64,000 nt of DNA from the NCBI GenBank assembly GCA_045533485.1, contig JAZSHX010000026.1, positions 1 through 64,000 on the forward strand, given 5' to 3'. Position numbers and translations under genes: made by a program. The notes below the pieces were generated by a model. That model was not told the DNA's origin. It did no database searches and saw nothing but the letters and a program-made list of their open reading frames with translations. Below are positions 42,047-51,212 of the stretch, one piece after another. Position 1 is the stretch's first letter; every line of letters begins with the position of its first letter. Origin of the DNA: Scatosoma sp045533485 (lineage in GTDB: Bacteria > Bacillota > Clostridia > Christensenellales > Borkfalkiaceae).

Positions 42047-43843
42047 ATGGCAGGAAAAGTTATTGGTATTGACCTTGGTACAACCAACTCTTGTGTAGCG
42101 GTTATGGAAGGCGGCGAAGCGGTGGTTATCGCCAACGCAGAAGGCGCAAGAACGACTCCCTCCGTGGTATCGTTCCAAAAGGACGGTTCGCGTGTAGTAG
42201 GGCAAGCGGCAAAGCGTCAAGCGGTTGCTAACCCCGATAAAACGGTGATTTCCATCAAACGTCACATGGGATCCGATTATAAAGTAAAAATTGACGACAA
42301 GGAATATTCGCCCCAAGAAATTTCGGCGATGACGCTGGCTAAATTGAAGGCGGACGCGGAAGCGTATTTGGGCCAAACGGTTACGGAAGCCGTAATCACG
42401 TGCCCTGCGTATTTCTCCGACAGCCAACGCCAAGCAACCAAAGACGCAGGTAAAATTGCCGGCTTGAACGTACTTCGTATTATCAACGAACCTACGGCGG
42501 CGGCGCTTGCGTACGGCTTGGATAAAGACAAGGGCGGCAAGGTGATGATTTACGACCTTGGCGGCGGTACGTTCGACGTTTCTATCCTTGATATTGCGGA
42601 CGGCGTGTTTGAAGTGCTTGCTACCAACGGCGACACCAAGCTTGGCGGCGACGACTGGGATAACAAGATTATGCAATATCTTGTAGACGAATTCAAAAAA
42701 TCGCACGCAATCGATTTGTCGAAAGACAAGATGGCGATGCAACGCTTGAAGGAAGCGGCTGAAAAGGCGAAAATCGAGCTTTCGGGTATGACGTCCACCA
42801 ACATAAATCTTCCGTTCATTTCCATGAGCGCGGACGGCCCTCAACACTTGGATATCACGATTACGCGTCAAAAATTTGAAGCGATGACGGCGGACCTTTT
42901 GGAAAGAACGGTTACGCCCATGAAAGCGGCTATGCGCGACGCAGAACTTTCCTACAACGATATTGACAAAGTGATTTTGGTCGGCGGTTCGACGCGTATG
43001 CCTGCGGTTGTGGCAAAGGTGAAAGAAGTGACGGGCAAAGAACCGTTCAAGGGGATTAATCCCGACGAGTGCGTGGCTATCGGCGCGGCTGTACAAGGCG
43101 GCGTTTTGACGGGCGAAGTGAAGGACGTGCTTTTGCTAGACGTTACGCCTTTGTCCTTGGGTATCGAAACGCTTGGCGGCGTGTTCACGAGAATTATCGA
43201 CCGCAACACGACGATCCCTGCGCACAAGAGCCAAATTTTCTCTACGGCGGCGGATAACCAAACGAGCGTAGATATTCACGTATTGCAAGGCGAACGCGAA
43301 TTCTGCAAAGACAACAAGACGCTTGGCAGATTTATGTTATCGGGTATTGCGCCCGCTCCCCGCGGTATACCGCAAATCGAAGTTACGTTCGACATCGACG
43401 CGAACGGTATCGTGCACGTAACGGCGCAAGATAAGGGTACGGGTAAATCGACGGATATCACCATTACGTCTTCGACCAACCTTTCCGAAGAAGAAATCGA
43501 TAAAGCGGTGAAGGAAGCGGAACAATTTGCCGAAGAAGACAAAAAGCGTAAGCAAAAGGTGGAAAACAGAAATAAGCTTGACGGTATGATTTTCTCCGTG
43601 GAACAAACGATCAAGGAAGCAGGCGATAAGCTGGACGAAAACGATAAGGCGACCTTGCAAACGGCGATCGACGAAGCGAAGAAGGAACTGGAAAGCGAAG
43701 ACGACGACCGTATCACGGCGGCTTACGATAAGCTGATGCAAGACGTGCAACCCGTGTTCACGAAGATGTATCAAGCAGGCGCGGCGCAAGGCGCAAATCC
43801 TGACGCAGGCGCGACGGACGGCGATACGGAATTCCATCAATAA
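42047..43843 (+). CDS. dnaK: Chaperone DnaK (Hsp70)
   Basis: A 598-residue Hsp70 from ATG 42047, eleven bases after AAGGAG (a GTG at 42035 overlaps that site). VIGIDLGTTNSCVAVMEGG, YDLGGGTFDVSIL and ILVGGSTRMPAVV are the nucleotide-binding signatures. VTPLSLGIETLGGVFT opens the substrate domain, and the end is a helical lid. It folds and rescues proteins with DnaJ, which follows 89 bp later. No hrcA or grpE is adjacent and no CIRCE element was found upstream. Confidence 0.97.
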   Translation: MAGKVIGIDLGTTNSCVAVMEGGEAVVIANAEGARTTPSVVSFQKDGSRVVGQAAKRQAVANPDKTVISIKRHMGSDYKVKIDDKEYSPQEISAMTLAKLKADAEAYLGQTVTEAVITCPAYFSDSQRQATKDAGKIAGLNVLRIINEPTAAALAYGLDKDKGGKVMIYDLGGGTFDVSILDIADGVFEVLATNGDTKLGGDDWDNKIMQYLVDEFKKSHAIDLSKDKMAMQRLKEAAEKAKIELSGMTSTNINLPFISMSADGPQHLDITITRQKFEAMTADLLERTVTPMKAAMRDAELSYNDIDKVILVGGSTRMPAVVAKVKEVTGKEPFKGINPDECVAIGAAVQGGVLTGEVKDVLLLDVTPLSLGIETLGGVFTRIIDRNTTIPAHKSQIFSTAADNQTSVDIHVLQGEREFCKDNKTLGRFMLSGIAPAPRGIPQIEVTFDIDANGIVHVTAQDKGTGKSTDITITSSTNLSEEEIDKAVKEAEQFAEEDKKRKQKVENRNKLDGMIFSVEQTIKEAGDKLDENDKATLQTAIDEAKKELESEDDDRITAAYDKLMQDVQPVFTKMYQAGAAQGANPDAGATDGDTEFHQ

Positions 43844-43932
43844 TCATCGCTCAACCCGTACATGGGTGGGGTAAAATTGCAAACTATCGGGTTTGGTTTA
43901 CGCCAAGCCCGTATGGTTTATAGGAAAACATT

Positions 43933-45090
43933 ATGGCAGACAAGAAAAATTATTACGATATTTTGGGGGTGGATAAAAACGCTACGCCCGAACAAATCAA
44001 ATCGGCGTACAGAAAGCTGGCGATGAAATATCACCCCGACAGAAACCAAGGCGACGCGGCTTCTGCGGAGAAGTTTAAAGAAATCAACGAAGCCAACGAA
44101 ACGTTGAGCGACCAGCAAAAACGCGCGGCGTACGATTATGAGCTGGAACATCCCGGTATGGGCGGTTTTGGCGGCGGCTTCGGCGGTTTTGGCGGCGGCG
44201 CCGGGTTTGAAGACATTTCCGATATTTTCAGCAATATTTTCGGCGGCTTTGGCGGCGGCTTCGGCGGTAATGCGCGCACGCAACGTTCGGAAGTGGGCGA
44301 AGATATCCAAAAGGAAATGACGCTTTCGTTTATGGACGCGGCAAAGGGCTGCACGAAAACGCTTACTTATATGCGTAACGAAAAATGCGAATCGTGCCGC
44401 GGTACGGGCGCAAAGGACGGCAAGGAATACAAAACCTGCGGCAGATGTAAAGGCAGCGGTATCGTACAACAGGTGCAAAACACGATGTTTGGCCGAACCA
44501 TCCGTCAATCGGTTTGCCCTGATTGCGGCGGCAGCGGTAAAATTATCAAGGAGAAATGCCCCGACTGTAAAGGCAAGGGCGCGCAACGCAAGGAAACGAC
44601 GGTTACCATCGATATTCCTGCCGGCGTGGATAATAACAGCTACATGAAAAAACGCGGCTACGGTCAAGCCGCGCCTGCAGGTGGCTTGCCCGGAAACTTA
44701 ATCGTCGTATTCCGCGTAGAACCGCATAAAATTTTCAAGCGCGATAAGTTTGATTTGCACGTGGATTTGCCTATCCCGTTCCACGTGGCGGCGCTTGGCG
44801 GCGTGGTGAAAGTGCCTACCGTGGACGACACGTTTGAGTTTGCAATTCCCGAAGGAACGCAAAGCGGTCAAGTGTTTACCGTGCGCGGCAAGGGGATTCG
44901 CCCTGTCAACGGCAATACGGGGAATTTGATTTTGCACGTGCTTGTCGAAGTGCCGACTAAGCTTTCCAAGGAACAAAAACGGGAAATTGAAAAGCTTTGC
45001 GACGGGATTGAGCTTAAACAGCAAGAGCGTATGAAACGGTATTCCGATCAAGTGGAAACGTTATACGGCAAGAAGCCTTATGAAAAATGA
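43933..45090 (+). CDS. dnaJ: Chaperone DnaJ (Hsp40, class I)
   Basis: A 385-residue J protein. The J domain has YYDILGVDKNATPEQIKSAY and the HPD in KYHPDRNQG. A glycine/phenylalanine-rich linker covers about residues 75-115. Four zinc repeats follow: CESCRGTGA, CGRCKGSG, CPDCGGSG and CPDCKGKG. The substrate-binding C-terminus ends about residue 365. It delivers clients to DnaK. A hairpin terminator lies 15 bp after the stop. Confidence 0.97.
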   Translation: MADKKNYYDILGVDKNATPEQIKSAYRKLAMKYHPDRNQGDAASAEKFKEINEANETLSDQQKRAAYDYELEHPGMGGFGGGFGGFGGGAGFEDISDIFSNIFGGFGGGFGGNARTQRSEVGEDIQKEMTLSFMDAAKGCTKTLTYMRNEKCESCRGTGAKDGKEYKTCGRCKGSGIVQQVQNTMFGRTIRQSVCPDCGGSGKIIKEKCPDCKGKGAQRKETTVTIDIPAGVDNNSYMKKRGYGQAAPAGGLPGNLIVVFRVEPHKIFKRDKFDLHVDLPIPFHVAALGGVVKVPTVDDTFEFAIPEGTQSGQVFTVRGKGIRPVNGNTGNLILHVLVEVPTKLSKEQKREIEKLCDGIELKQQERMKRYSDQVETLYGKKPYEK

Positions 45091-45104
45091 CATCATTGAC
45101 AAAG

Positions 45105-45132
45105 AAAGCGCCATAGAAAAATGGCGTTTTTT
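45105..45132 (+). terminator. Terminator of dnaJ
   Basis: GCGCCAT and ATGGCG pair around AGAAAA, followed by a run of seven T. Confidence 0.82.
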
Positions 45133-45145
45133 TCTTGCTTTTTAC

Positions 45146-45175
45146 TTGACGGTGTTTTATTGTGTATGGTATAAT
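45146..45175 (+). promoter_or_regulatory. Promoter of the second LRR lipoprotein
   Basis: TTGACG (45146-45151), 18 bp, TATAAT (45170-45175). The ATG at 45199 follows GGGAGGG. Confidence 0.85.
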
Positions 45176-45198
45176 AAACATATCTTGGGAGGGTACTT

Positions 45199-46980
45199 AT
45201 GATAATAAGGAGAAAAATGAAAGTTGCGCTTACATTAGCATGCATGGGTTTAAGCGCGGCGGTTTTGGGTGCTTGTAACCTGTTACCAAATAATAACAGT
45301 AGTGTACAAAGCGGCGATTTGGCGTATGCGCTGACGGACGACGGCGCGTCGTATATGGTCATCGGCATCGGGGCTTGTAAGGAAAAGGACGTGCAAGTGC
45401 CGTCTACGTATAACGGCTTGCCTGTAACGGAAGTCCGCTACGAAGCGTTTGATTATTATGAAAAAATGACCAGCATTGTTTTGCCCGACAGCGTTACTGT
45501 TATCGGTGAAAGCGCGTTTGCGTATTGCGAAAATTTGCAAAGCGTTACCTTTGGCAGTGGGTTGAAGAAAATTCAAACGACGGCGTTTGAAGGTTGCACG
45601 GCGTTGACGCAGGTGGCGTTTGGAGAAAACATCGAGAGCGTGGCGGCAAAAGCGTTTTATGAGTGTACTGCCTTGACGGACGTTACGTTCAACGCAAATA
45701 ATGCAACGTTGTTTGATTCGGCGTTTGCTTACTGCACGGCGCTTGAAAATTTGCAGTTGACGGGCGTGAAGGAAGTGGGAACGTCAGCGTTTGCCGGCTG
45801 TGTGGCGCTGGACAATTTGCAATTAACCAACACGGCGGTTTTGAAGCCTAAGGCGTTTGTCGACTGTGTGGGATTGCAAACGGTAGATTTGGGACAATCG
45901 CTTACGGTGATGGGGGACAGAGCGTTTGGCGCATGCTTGAAATTGCAAACGGTGGTCGTACCCAAAACCATGCAATCACTCAGCAAATCGCATTTCTCCG
46001 GTTCGTCGAAATTGCAATCGGTTTATTTCCGCGGCAGTTTGGAGGAGTGCGCTTTTAAGGATGCGTTTACGGATATTGCTTTATATATGTACGCGGAAAA
46101 CGACCCGTTTGGGAACGGAGAAACAAATTATGCGGATTTGTTTTGGCATACGGTCAACGGCGAAATTGTGCACTGGAACGAACGTGCCGGCTCTTCGTGC
46201 GCGATGGTAACGGCGCAGGAAACGGGCGCATATACCTTTAAGACGGAAGGCACGGTAAACGACGTGAAGTTTAACAATACGAAGCCGTCGGGGGTGAGCA
46301 AAATTACGGACGGCATTTCCGTGGATAAAGCGTTGCTGTACGCAAACCCCGGCATAAATACTATCACTTGGAGAAATGAGAACAACACGCTGTATGTGTA
46401 CACCTTAAAAAGCGTGAAGGACGGGCGTTTGGATTTTGAAGCATACGGCGCGGAATTTGTGCGCGGTATGGCAGACGGCGTGGTGGTGAACGGTATCGTA
46501 GACGCAACGGAAACGACGGGCAGCGGCGCAAAATGCTTGCAAATCAACGGCGTGGGCAGCACGTATATCGGGATTGACGCGGATTTTGTACACGCGCTGT
46601 TTGCAGACCCGTACGTGACAGCGATGCAGTTTAAGATTTACACCAAGCTGGATCTTCGTCAAAAGCTGGCGTGGTATTACCAAAGCTTTAAGATGGAAAA
46701 CGGCGAAAGTAAAATGGTGGGCAACCAAGTTACTTCGGGGATTTCCTATCAAGACAAAGGCGATTATTTGCTTATCACGCTTCCCCGTTCGACGTATGAA
46801 GCTTGGGCTACGCGCAACGTGTATATGGATACCGACGTGATGCAGTTCTTGTTTAGATTTACCCGTGATTTGCAGGAAGGCGAAGAGCCGACTACGGGCG
46901 GACAGGACACGACAACGCAATACAAATGGGTAAGCGCAGGTACGTTCTATCTCGACGACGTGCAAGCTATAAGAGAGTAA
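45199..46980 (+). CDS. BspA-type leucine-rich-repeat lipoprotein with a C-terminal beta domain
   Basis: A 593-residue lipoprotein with lipobox LGAC (Cys26). Residues about 60-290 are around ten BspA (LRR_5) repeats such as MTSIVLPDSVTVIGESAFA and LENLQLTGVKEVGTSAFAG. The second half (about 300-593) is different: beta-rich with a late GTFYLDDVQAIRE. This resembles the end of carbohydrate-binding jelly-roll domains and hints at glycan binding; that is inference. The protein is probably exposed on the cell surface. It has its own promoter and terminator. Confidence 0.9.
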   Translation: MIIRRKMKVALTLACMGLSAAVLGACNLLPNNNSSVQSGDLAYALTDDGASYMVIGIGACKEKDVQVPSTYNGLPVTEVRYEAFDYYEKMTSIVLPDSVTVIGESAFAYCENLQSVTFGSGLKKIQTTAFEGCTALTQVAFGENIESVAAKAFYECTALTDVTFNANNATLFDSAFAYCTALENLQLTGVKEVGTSAFAGCVALDNLQLTNTAVLKPKAFVDCVGLQTVDLGQSLTVMGDRAFGACLKLQTVVVPKTMQSLSKSHFSGSSKLQSVYFRGSLEECAFKDAFTDIALYMYAENDPFGNGETNYADLFWHTVNGEIVHWNERAGSSCAMVTAQETGAYTFKTEGTVNDVKFNNTKPSGVSKITDGISVDKALLYANPGINTITWRNENNTLYVYTLKSVKDGRLDFEAYGAEFVRGMADGVVVNGIVDATETTGSGAKCLQINGVGSTYIGIDADFVHALFADPYVTAMQFKIYTKLDLRQKLAWYYQSFKMENGESKMVGNQVTSGISYQDKGDYLLITLPRSTYEAWATRNVYMDTDVMQFLFRFTRDLQEGEEPTTGGQDTTTQYKWVSAGTFYLDDVQAIRE

Positions 46981-46991
46981 AACAATGATAA

Positions 46992-47025
46992 GAAAAAGGG
47001 CGTTTTTAATGAGCGCTCTTTTTTT
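46992..47025 (+). terminator. Terminator of the second LRR lipoprotein
   Basis: AAAAAGGGCG and GCGCTCTTTTTT pair (one G-U) around TTTTTAATGA and run into T residues. Confidence 0.78.
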
Positions 47026-47179
47026 GTTGCCGTAGCATATAAAAATACGATTTATTCAATCGAAAAATTCGATTAAAATAGCAAGTTTTTAGTATTTTTT
47101 CGATTATTTTTTCAAAAACGGCGTTATAAAAGTTGCTTTATTTTGGAAAATAAGGTAGAATAATATGCGTATATAAGAT

Positions 47180-47455
47180 TAGCCGCTCACGACCGAATTG
47201 AACCAAGGTTTTAGATGGCAGCTTTCGCTTAATACTGCGTTAAACTTCTCAGACAACCGTTTGGTTGTCCTGCGATTTTGCCTTGTCTTAACCAAAATCT
47301 GCTTATCAAAAACTGCTTGCACCGTAAAGCGAAGATTTTTTGATAGATTTTGGCAAAGGTGAGCGCAGTTGTATACAAATACTACAAGAACACATTTGAT
47401 AAAAGATACAAAAAATAACGCTTTACGGCTGGTTTAACTTGGTCGTGAGCGGCTA
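47180..47455. repeat. 276-bp MITE-like element with 26-bp inverted ends
   Basis: The left end TAGCCGCTCACGACCGAATT continues to GAACCA. The right end, read on the other strand, starts TAGCCGCTCACGACCAAGTT and continues AAACCA; 23 of 26 positions match and the outer 15 are perfect. Inside are further inverted pairs: CCAAAATCTGCTTATCAAAA with TTTTTTGATAGATTTTGG, and CCGTAAAGCG with CGCTTTACGG. So nearly the whole element can fold on itself. No coding frame is present. It shares AATACTGCGTTAA and CCTTGTCTT with the 128-bp elements. Confidence 0.78.
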
Positions 47456-47469
47456 CGATGGAGAAAGAT

Positions 47470-48669
47470 ATGAAACAGAGAATTGCAAACAGAATGTCTA
47501 CGCTTGCGCCGTCCTTGACGCTGGCGATTTCGGCAAAGGCAAAGGCGATGAAGGCGGCTGGCGAAAGCGTCGTTTCCTTTGGCGTGGGCGAACCCGATTT
47601 TAATACGCCCGAACACATCATTAACGCGGCGAAAGCGGCGCTGGATAACGGGCAAACGAAATATACGCCGTCGTCGGGGATGCTGCCTTTGAGAAAGGCG
47701 ATTTGTCAAAAGTTTGAAAAGGATAACGGGCTTGTATACGAGCCGTCGCAAATTATCGTATCCAACGGTGCGAAGCATTCCATTTTCAATGCTTGCTACG
47801 CCACCTTGCAGGAAGGGGATGAAGTGATTATTCCCGTGCCCTACTGGCTGACTTATCCCGAAGTGGTGAAGGTGTGCGGCGCAACGCCCGTGTATTTACA
47901 ATGCAAAAAGGAAAACAAATTCAAGTTTTCCGCGGACGATTTGAAAGCCGTTATCACACCGAAAACGAAAATGCTTATTTTCAATTCGCCGTCTAACCCT
48001 ACGGGGGCGGTGTACACGGAAGAAGAAGTGCGCGCGATTGCCAAGGTGTGCGAAGAAGCGGAAATTTTCGTGCTTGCCGATGAAATTTACGAAAAGCTTT
48101 GCTATAACGGCGTAAAACCTTTCTCTATTGCGAAATGCAGTGAAAAAATGAAGGAGTTGACGATTACCATCAACGGCGTTTCCAAAACGTACGCGATGAC
48201 GGGTTGGCGCGTGGGCTATCTTGCCGCGCCTAAGGATATTGCAAAGGCGATCGATTCCTTCCAAAGCCACGCAACTTCCAACGCTTGCTCTATTTCGCAG
48301 TGCGCAACCATAGAAGCGTTGGCGTCTACGGACGAAGAAATTGCAAAGATGGTGCAGGTGTTTGATAAACGCCGCGCGAAATTGCTGTCGCTGATTGCGG
48401 ATATCGACGGCGTGCAAGCAATTGAGCCGGACGGCGCGTTTTACGTGATGCTTGTCGTCGGCGGTTTGTACGGCAAGAGCTACGACGGCAAAAAAATTGA
48501 AAATTCGATGCAGTTTGCCGACGTACTTTTGGAAGCGGAAAAGGTGGCGACCGTGCCCGGCGTTTCCTTTGGCGCAGACGATTGCGTGCGCCTTTCCTAC
48601 GCGCTTTCCGAAGCGGATTTGGAAGAAGGGCTGAAGCGTATCAAGGCGTTTGTGGAAAAATTGCAATAA
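47470..48669 (+). CDS. Class I/II pyridoxal-phosphate aminotransferase (aspartate-type)
   Basis: A 399-residue fold-type I aminotransferase from ATG 47470 (GGAG six bases upstream; the ATG at 47458 overlaps that site). FGVGEPDFNTPEHI, the NSPSNPTGAVYTEEEV loop, and the PLP lysine in GVSKTYAMTGWRVGYLAAP match the aspartate aminotransferase Ib subgroup. It would transfer amino groups between aspartate (or another amino acid) and 2-oxoglutarate. The inverted-repeat element ends 14 bp before it, so its promoter, if any, lies in that element or upstream. The last codons are duplicated as TTGCAATAAG twice. Confidence 0.92.
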   Translation: MKQRIANRMSTLAPSLTLAISAKAKAMKAAGESVVSFGVGEPDFNTPEHIINAAKAALDNGQTKYTPSSGMLPLRKAICQKFEKDNGLVYEPSQIIVSNGAKHSIFNACYATLQEGDEVIIPVPYWLTYPEVVKVCGATPVYLQCKKENKFKFSADDLKAVITPKTKMLIFNSPSNPTGAVYTEEEVRAIAKVCEEAEIFVLADEIYEKLCYNGVKPFSIAKCSEKMKELTITINGVSKTYAMTGWRVGYLAAPKDIAKAIDSFQSHATSNACSISQCATIEALASTDEEIAKMVQVFDKRRAKLLSLIADIDGVQAIEPDGAFYVMLVVGGLYGKSYDGKKIENSMQFADVLLEAEKVATVPGVSFGADDCVRLSYALSEADLEEGLKRIKAFVEKLQ

Positions 48670-48680
48670 GTTGCAATAAG
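48661..48680 (+). repeat. Tandem 10-bp duplication across the stop codon
   Basis: TTGCAATAAG occurs twice in a row; the first copy contains the aminotransferase stop codon. It probably arose by slippage. Confidence 0.7.
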
Positions 48681-48691
48681 TAAAAAAGAGT

Positions 48692-48719
48692 AAAAGCGGG
48701 GCAATAGCTCCGCTTTTTA
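48692..48719 (+). terminator. Terminator of the aminotransferase gene
   Basis: AAAAGCGGGG and CTCCGCTTTT pair (one G-U) around CAATAG and end in T residues. Confidence 0.82.
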
Positions 48720-48858
48720 TTTGGCAGTGGACGGTGCAATTTAGCCAAGTTTTGTAAGCGCGTTGGAGAAAAACTGCAAAAAATAAGGATAGAAACGGCG
48801 AAAAGCAAAAAAAAACAAAAAAAGTTGTGTTTTTTGCAAAAAATTTTTGCTAAAGGTA

Positions 48859-48887
48859 TTGAAATTATGTAAAAAATTTGGTAAAAT
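48859..48887 (+). promoter_or_regulatory. Promoter of the small P-loop gene
   Basis: TTGAAA (48859-48864), 17 bp, TAAAAT (48882-48887). The ATG at 48955 follows GGAGG. Confidence 0.72.
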
Positions 48888-48954
48888 AGTATAAACCCAA
48901 AATATCGTTGGTATATGTTGGGTAGGCAGCACTAAATCTTGGAGGATTTGTATT

Positions 48955-49368
48955 ATGATTAAAGTAATTTACGGCGCAAAAGGAACGGGTAAAACCAAGC
49001 AAATGATCGACGCGGCAAACGCGGCGGTAGCAAAGGCGAAAGGCCACTTGATTTATATCACCGACAGTAAACGTTACATGTATGATTTGGAACGTGAAGT
49101 GCGCTTTATCGATACCAGTGAATACGACATCGCAGGCGAAGCTGCGCTTTGCGGTTTTGTGAAAGGCGTAATTGCAGGCAACCACGACAACGAATACGTT
49201 TTCATTGACGGCGTTGTACGTATTGCGGGAAAACCCGTGCAAGAGCTTGCGGCGTTCTTCTATATGCTTGACAAGGTAGCAAAGAACAACAGCATGGTGA
49301 TTACCGTTGCCGTATCCGCGGCAAAGGAAGAATTGCCTGATTTCGTAACCAAATTCCTTGACGAATAA
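48955..49368 (+). CDS. Small P-loop NTPase of a conserved Clostridia family
   Basis: A 137-residue protein starting IKVIYGAKGTGKTKQMIDAA, a clear Walker A motif. YVFIDGVVRI in the middle could be Walker B with Asp. It ends LPDFVTKFLDE. No membrane segment is seen. Proteins of this length and wording occur in many Clostridia, some loosely labelled PilT-like, but no function is established. It is too short for a full AAA+ or RecA fold with partner domains and may be a minimal ATP-binding regulator. Confidence 0.85.
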   Translation: MIKVIYGAKGTGKTKQMIDAANAAVAKAKGHLIYITDSKRYMYDLEREVRFIDTSEYDIAGEAALCGFVKGVIAGNHDNEYVFIDGVVRIAGKPVQELAAFFYMLDKVAKNNSMVITVAVSAAKEELPDFVTKFLDE

Positions 49369-49420
49369 GAAAAGGGTAAACGGTAAAAGGATACTAAAAA
49401 TAACGGTCTTTGCAAAAACG

Positions 49421-49450
49421 GCCGAGCGGTTGCGTCCGTTCGGCTTGTTT
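49421..49450 (+). terminator. Hairpin before thrC
   Basis: GCCGAGCGG and CCGTTCGGC pair (one G-U) around TTGCGT, followed by TTGTTT. It may end the P-loop transcript or attenuate read-through into thrC. Confidence 0.6.
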
Positions 49451-49527
49451 GCACGACGAAAATAAGACGCAAAAAATAAAGCCAGTCTTCGGGCTGCGCT
49501 TTTACGCGTTTATAAAGAGGTAAGGAA

Positions 49528-51066
49528 ATGTATTTTATTAGCACAAGAGGCGGAGAAAAGGTGACCGGTGCGCAAGCCATCGTAAACGGACTTGCAAAAG
49601 ACGGCGGTTTGTACGTGCCCGAATCGTTCCCTGCAGTGAGCGAAGCGGACATGCAAGCTATGATGGAGATGGATTATCCCGAACGCGCTGCGTTTATTTT
49701 AGGGAAATATTTAGGAGAAGAGCTGGGCGAAGCGTACTTAAAAGAAAGCTGTGCGAAAGCGTATTCTACCTTCCGTGGCAGCGACCCTGCGCCGCTTGTG
49801 AAGATTGACGGTAATTTGTTTGTGTTGGAGCTTTTCCACGGCCCGACCTGCGCGTTTAAGGATATGGCGCTCACCGTGCTTCCCTATCTTTTGAAAAAGA
49901 GCTGTGAAGTGACGGGAATAAAGGACGATATCTTGATTTTGGCCGCAACCAGCGGCGATACGGGAAAAGCGGCGTTGGAAGGATTCCGCGACGTGCCGGG
50001 AACGAAAGTGAACGTATTTTATCCCGATGAAGGCGTGGCGAAAATGCAACGCTTGCAAATGTGTATTCAAGACGGCAACAACGTTAACGTGTGCGCGGTA
50101 AAGGGCAATTTCGACGATTGTCAACGCGCGGTGAAAAAGCTGTTTGCCAGCGAAGAATTTAACGCAGAGCTTGCCAAGATGGGCGTGCGCCTTTCCAGTG
50201 CGAACTCTATCAACTTCGGGCGTCTTGCACCGCAAATTGCGTATTATTTCTCTTCCTATTTGGATTTGATCACTTCTAACCAAATCACGATGGGCGATAA
50301 GGTGGATTTCGTAGTGCCTACGGGCAATTTCGGGGATATTTTGGCAGGTTGGTACGCAAAGCAAATGGGCTTGCCTGTGAGAAAGCTTGTCTGCGCGTCC
50401 AACAGAAACAAGGTGCTTGCGGATTTCTTTGAAAAGGGCGTTTACGACGTGCGTCGTAATTTCTTCCGCACGATGTCTCCGTCTATGGATATTTTGGTTT
50501 CGTCTAACTTGGAGCGTTTGCTGTTTGAGATTAGCGGCAGAAACGCGAAATTGACGGCGCAAAGGATGCAATCGCTTGCGGATACCAAGCAATACAGCAT
50601 CACGGAAAAGGAAAAGAAAATTTTGGACGACGAATTTTTCGGCGGTTTTGCCAGCGAAGACGATACCGTGGAAGCGATGTACGAAATTTTCGACGAATAC
50701 GGATATGCGATGGATACGCATACGGGCGTAGCGCTTGCTGTTTGCGCGCAATACCAAAAGACGCTGGAAACGGAAGATAAGAAGAAAAAGGATACTACGC
50801 CTATCGTCGTGTTGTCCACGGCAAACCCGTATAAATTCCCGCAAGACGTATTGTACGCGTTGTCTGGCAACGACGTGAAGGACAGCTTCAAGGGCATTAA
50901 GCGTTTGAATTTGCTTACGGCAATGAAACCGCCCAAGTGCCTGTTGGATTTGAGATACCGTCCTTTGCGTTTCAAAACGGTGGTGGAAAACGATTTGCAA
51001 AAAATGTCGCAGGCGGTTTTGAAATTTGCAGGCGGACAGGTTGTGCCCGTGCCTGATGCAGAGTAA
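49528..51066 (+). CDS. thrC: Threonine synthase
   Basis: A 512-residue PLP enzyme of the long threonine-synthase class. YFISTRGGEKVTGAQAIVNG is the start, the PLP lysine is in HGPTCAFKDMALTVLP, and AATSGDTGKAALEGF, SANSINFGRLAPQIAYYFSS and VPTGNFGDILAGWYAKQMG are diagnostic. It converts O-phosphohomoserine to threonine. No other threonine genes adjoin it. AGGTAAGG lies before the ATG. A hairpin follows the stop. Confidence 0.96.
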   Translation: MYFISTRGGEKVTGAQAIVNGLAKDGGLYVPESFPAVSEADMQAMMEMDYPERAAFILGKYLGEELGEAYLKESCAKAYSTFRGSDPAPLVKIDGNLFVLELFHGPTCAFKDMALTVLPYLLKKSCEVTGIKDDILILAATSGDTGKAALEGFRDVPGTKVNVFYPDEGVAKMQRLQMCIQDGNNVNVCAVKGNFDDCQRAVKKLFASEEFNAELAKMGVRLSSANSINFGRLAPQIAYYFSSYLDLITSNQITMGDKVDFVVPTGNFGDILAGWYAKQMGLPVRKLVCASNRNKVLADFFEKGVYDVRRNFFRTMSPSMDILVSSNLERLLFEISGRNAKLTAQRMQSLADTKQYSITEKEKKILDDEFFGGFASEDDTVEAMYEIFDEYGYAMDTHTGVALAVCAQYQKTLETEDKKKKDTTPIVVLSTANPYKFPQDVLYALSGNDVKDSFKGIKRLNLLTAMKPPKCLLDLRYRPLRFKTVVENDLQKMSQAVLKFAGGQVVPVPDAE

Positions 51067-51084
51067 GAAAATACAAACATTACG

Positions 51085-51109
51085 CGGGAAAACGTGCTCC
51101 GTTTTCCCG
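51085..51109 (+). terminator. Terminator of thrC
   Basis: CGGGAAAAC and GTTTTCCCG pair perfectly around GTGCTCC; a loose T-rich stretch follows. Confidence 0.68.
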
Positions 51110-51156
51110 TACTGTATTTTATCGTGTAAAACGTGTGAAAATTTTTCATTTCGCAG

Positions 51157-51185
51157 TTGAAACCGTTTGTTTTGTGGTATATATA
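51157..51185 (+). promoter_or_regulatory. Promoter of the DUF5685 cluster
   Basis: TTGAAA (51157-51162), 17 bp, TATATA (51180-51185). The first gene starts at 51213 behind AAGGGGAAAG. Confidence 0.7.
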
Positions 51186-51212
51186 GATAACGAATAAAAA
51201 AGGGGAAAGCGC

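Larger units (their letters stand above)
46981..47469. other. 489-bp intergenic region occupied by a terminator and an inverted-repeat element
   Basis: No gene is seen. After the terminator, 47026-47179 is AT-rich sequence with no feature I can name. 47180-47455 is the 276-bp inverted-repeat element. Only five bases separate the element from the GGAG of the next gene. Confidence 0.7.

Noticed and set aside
41810..43096. A 428-codon minus-strand frame across dnaK
   Set aside because: It is a shadow of dnaK, rich in Arg, His and Phe with no recognisable domain, and runs through the lipoprotein terminator.
49738..51000. A 420-codon minus-strand frame inside thrC
   Set aside because: Antisense shadow of thrC; composition is not protein-like.
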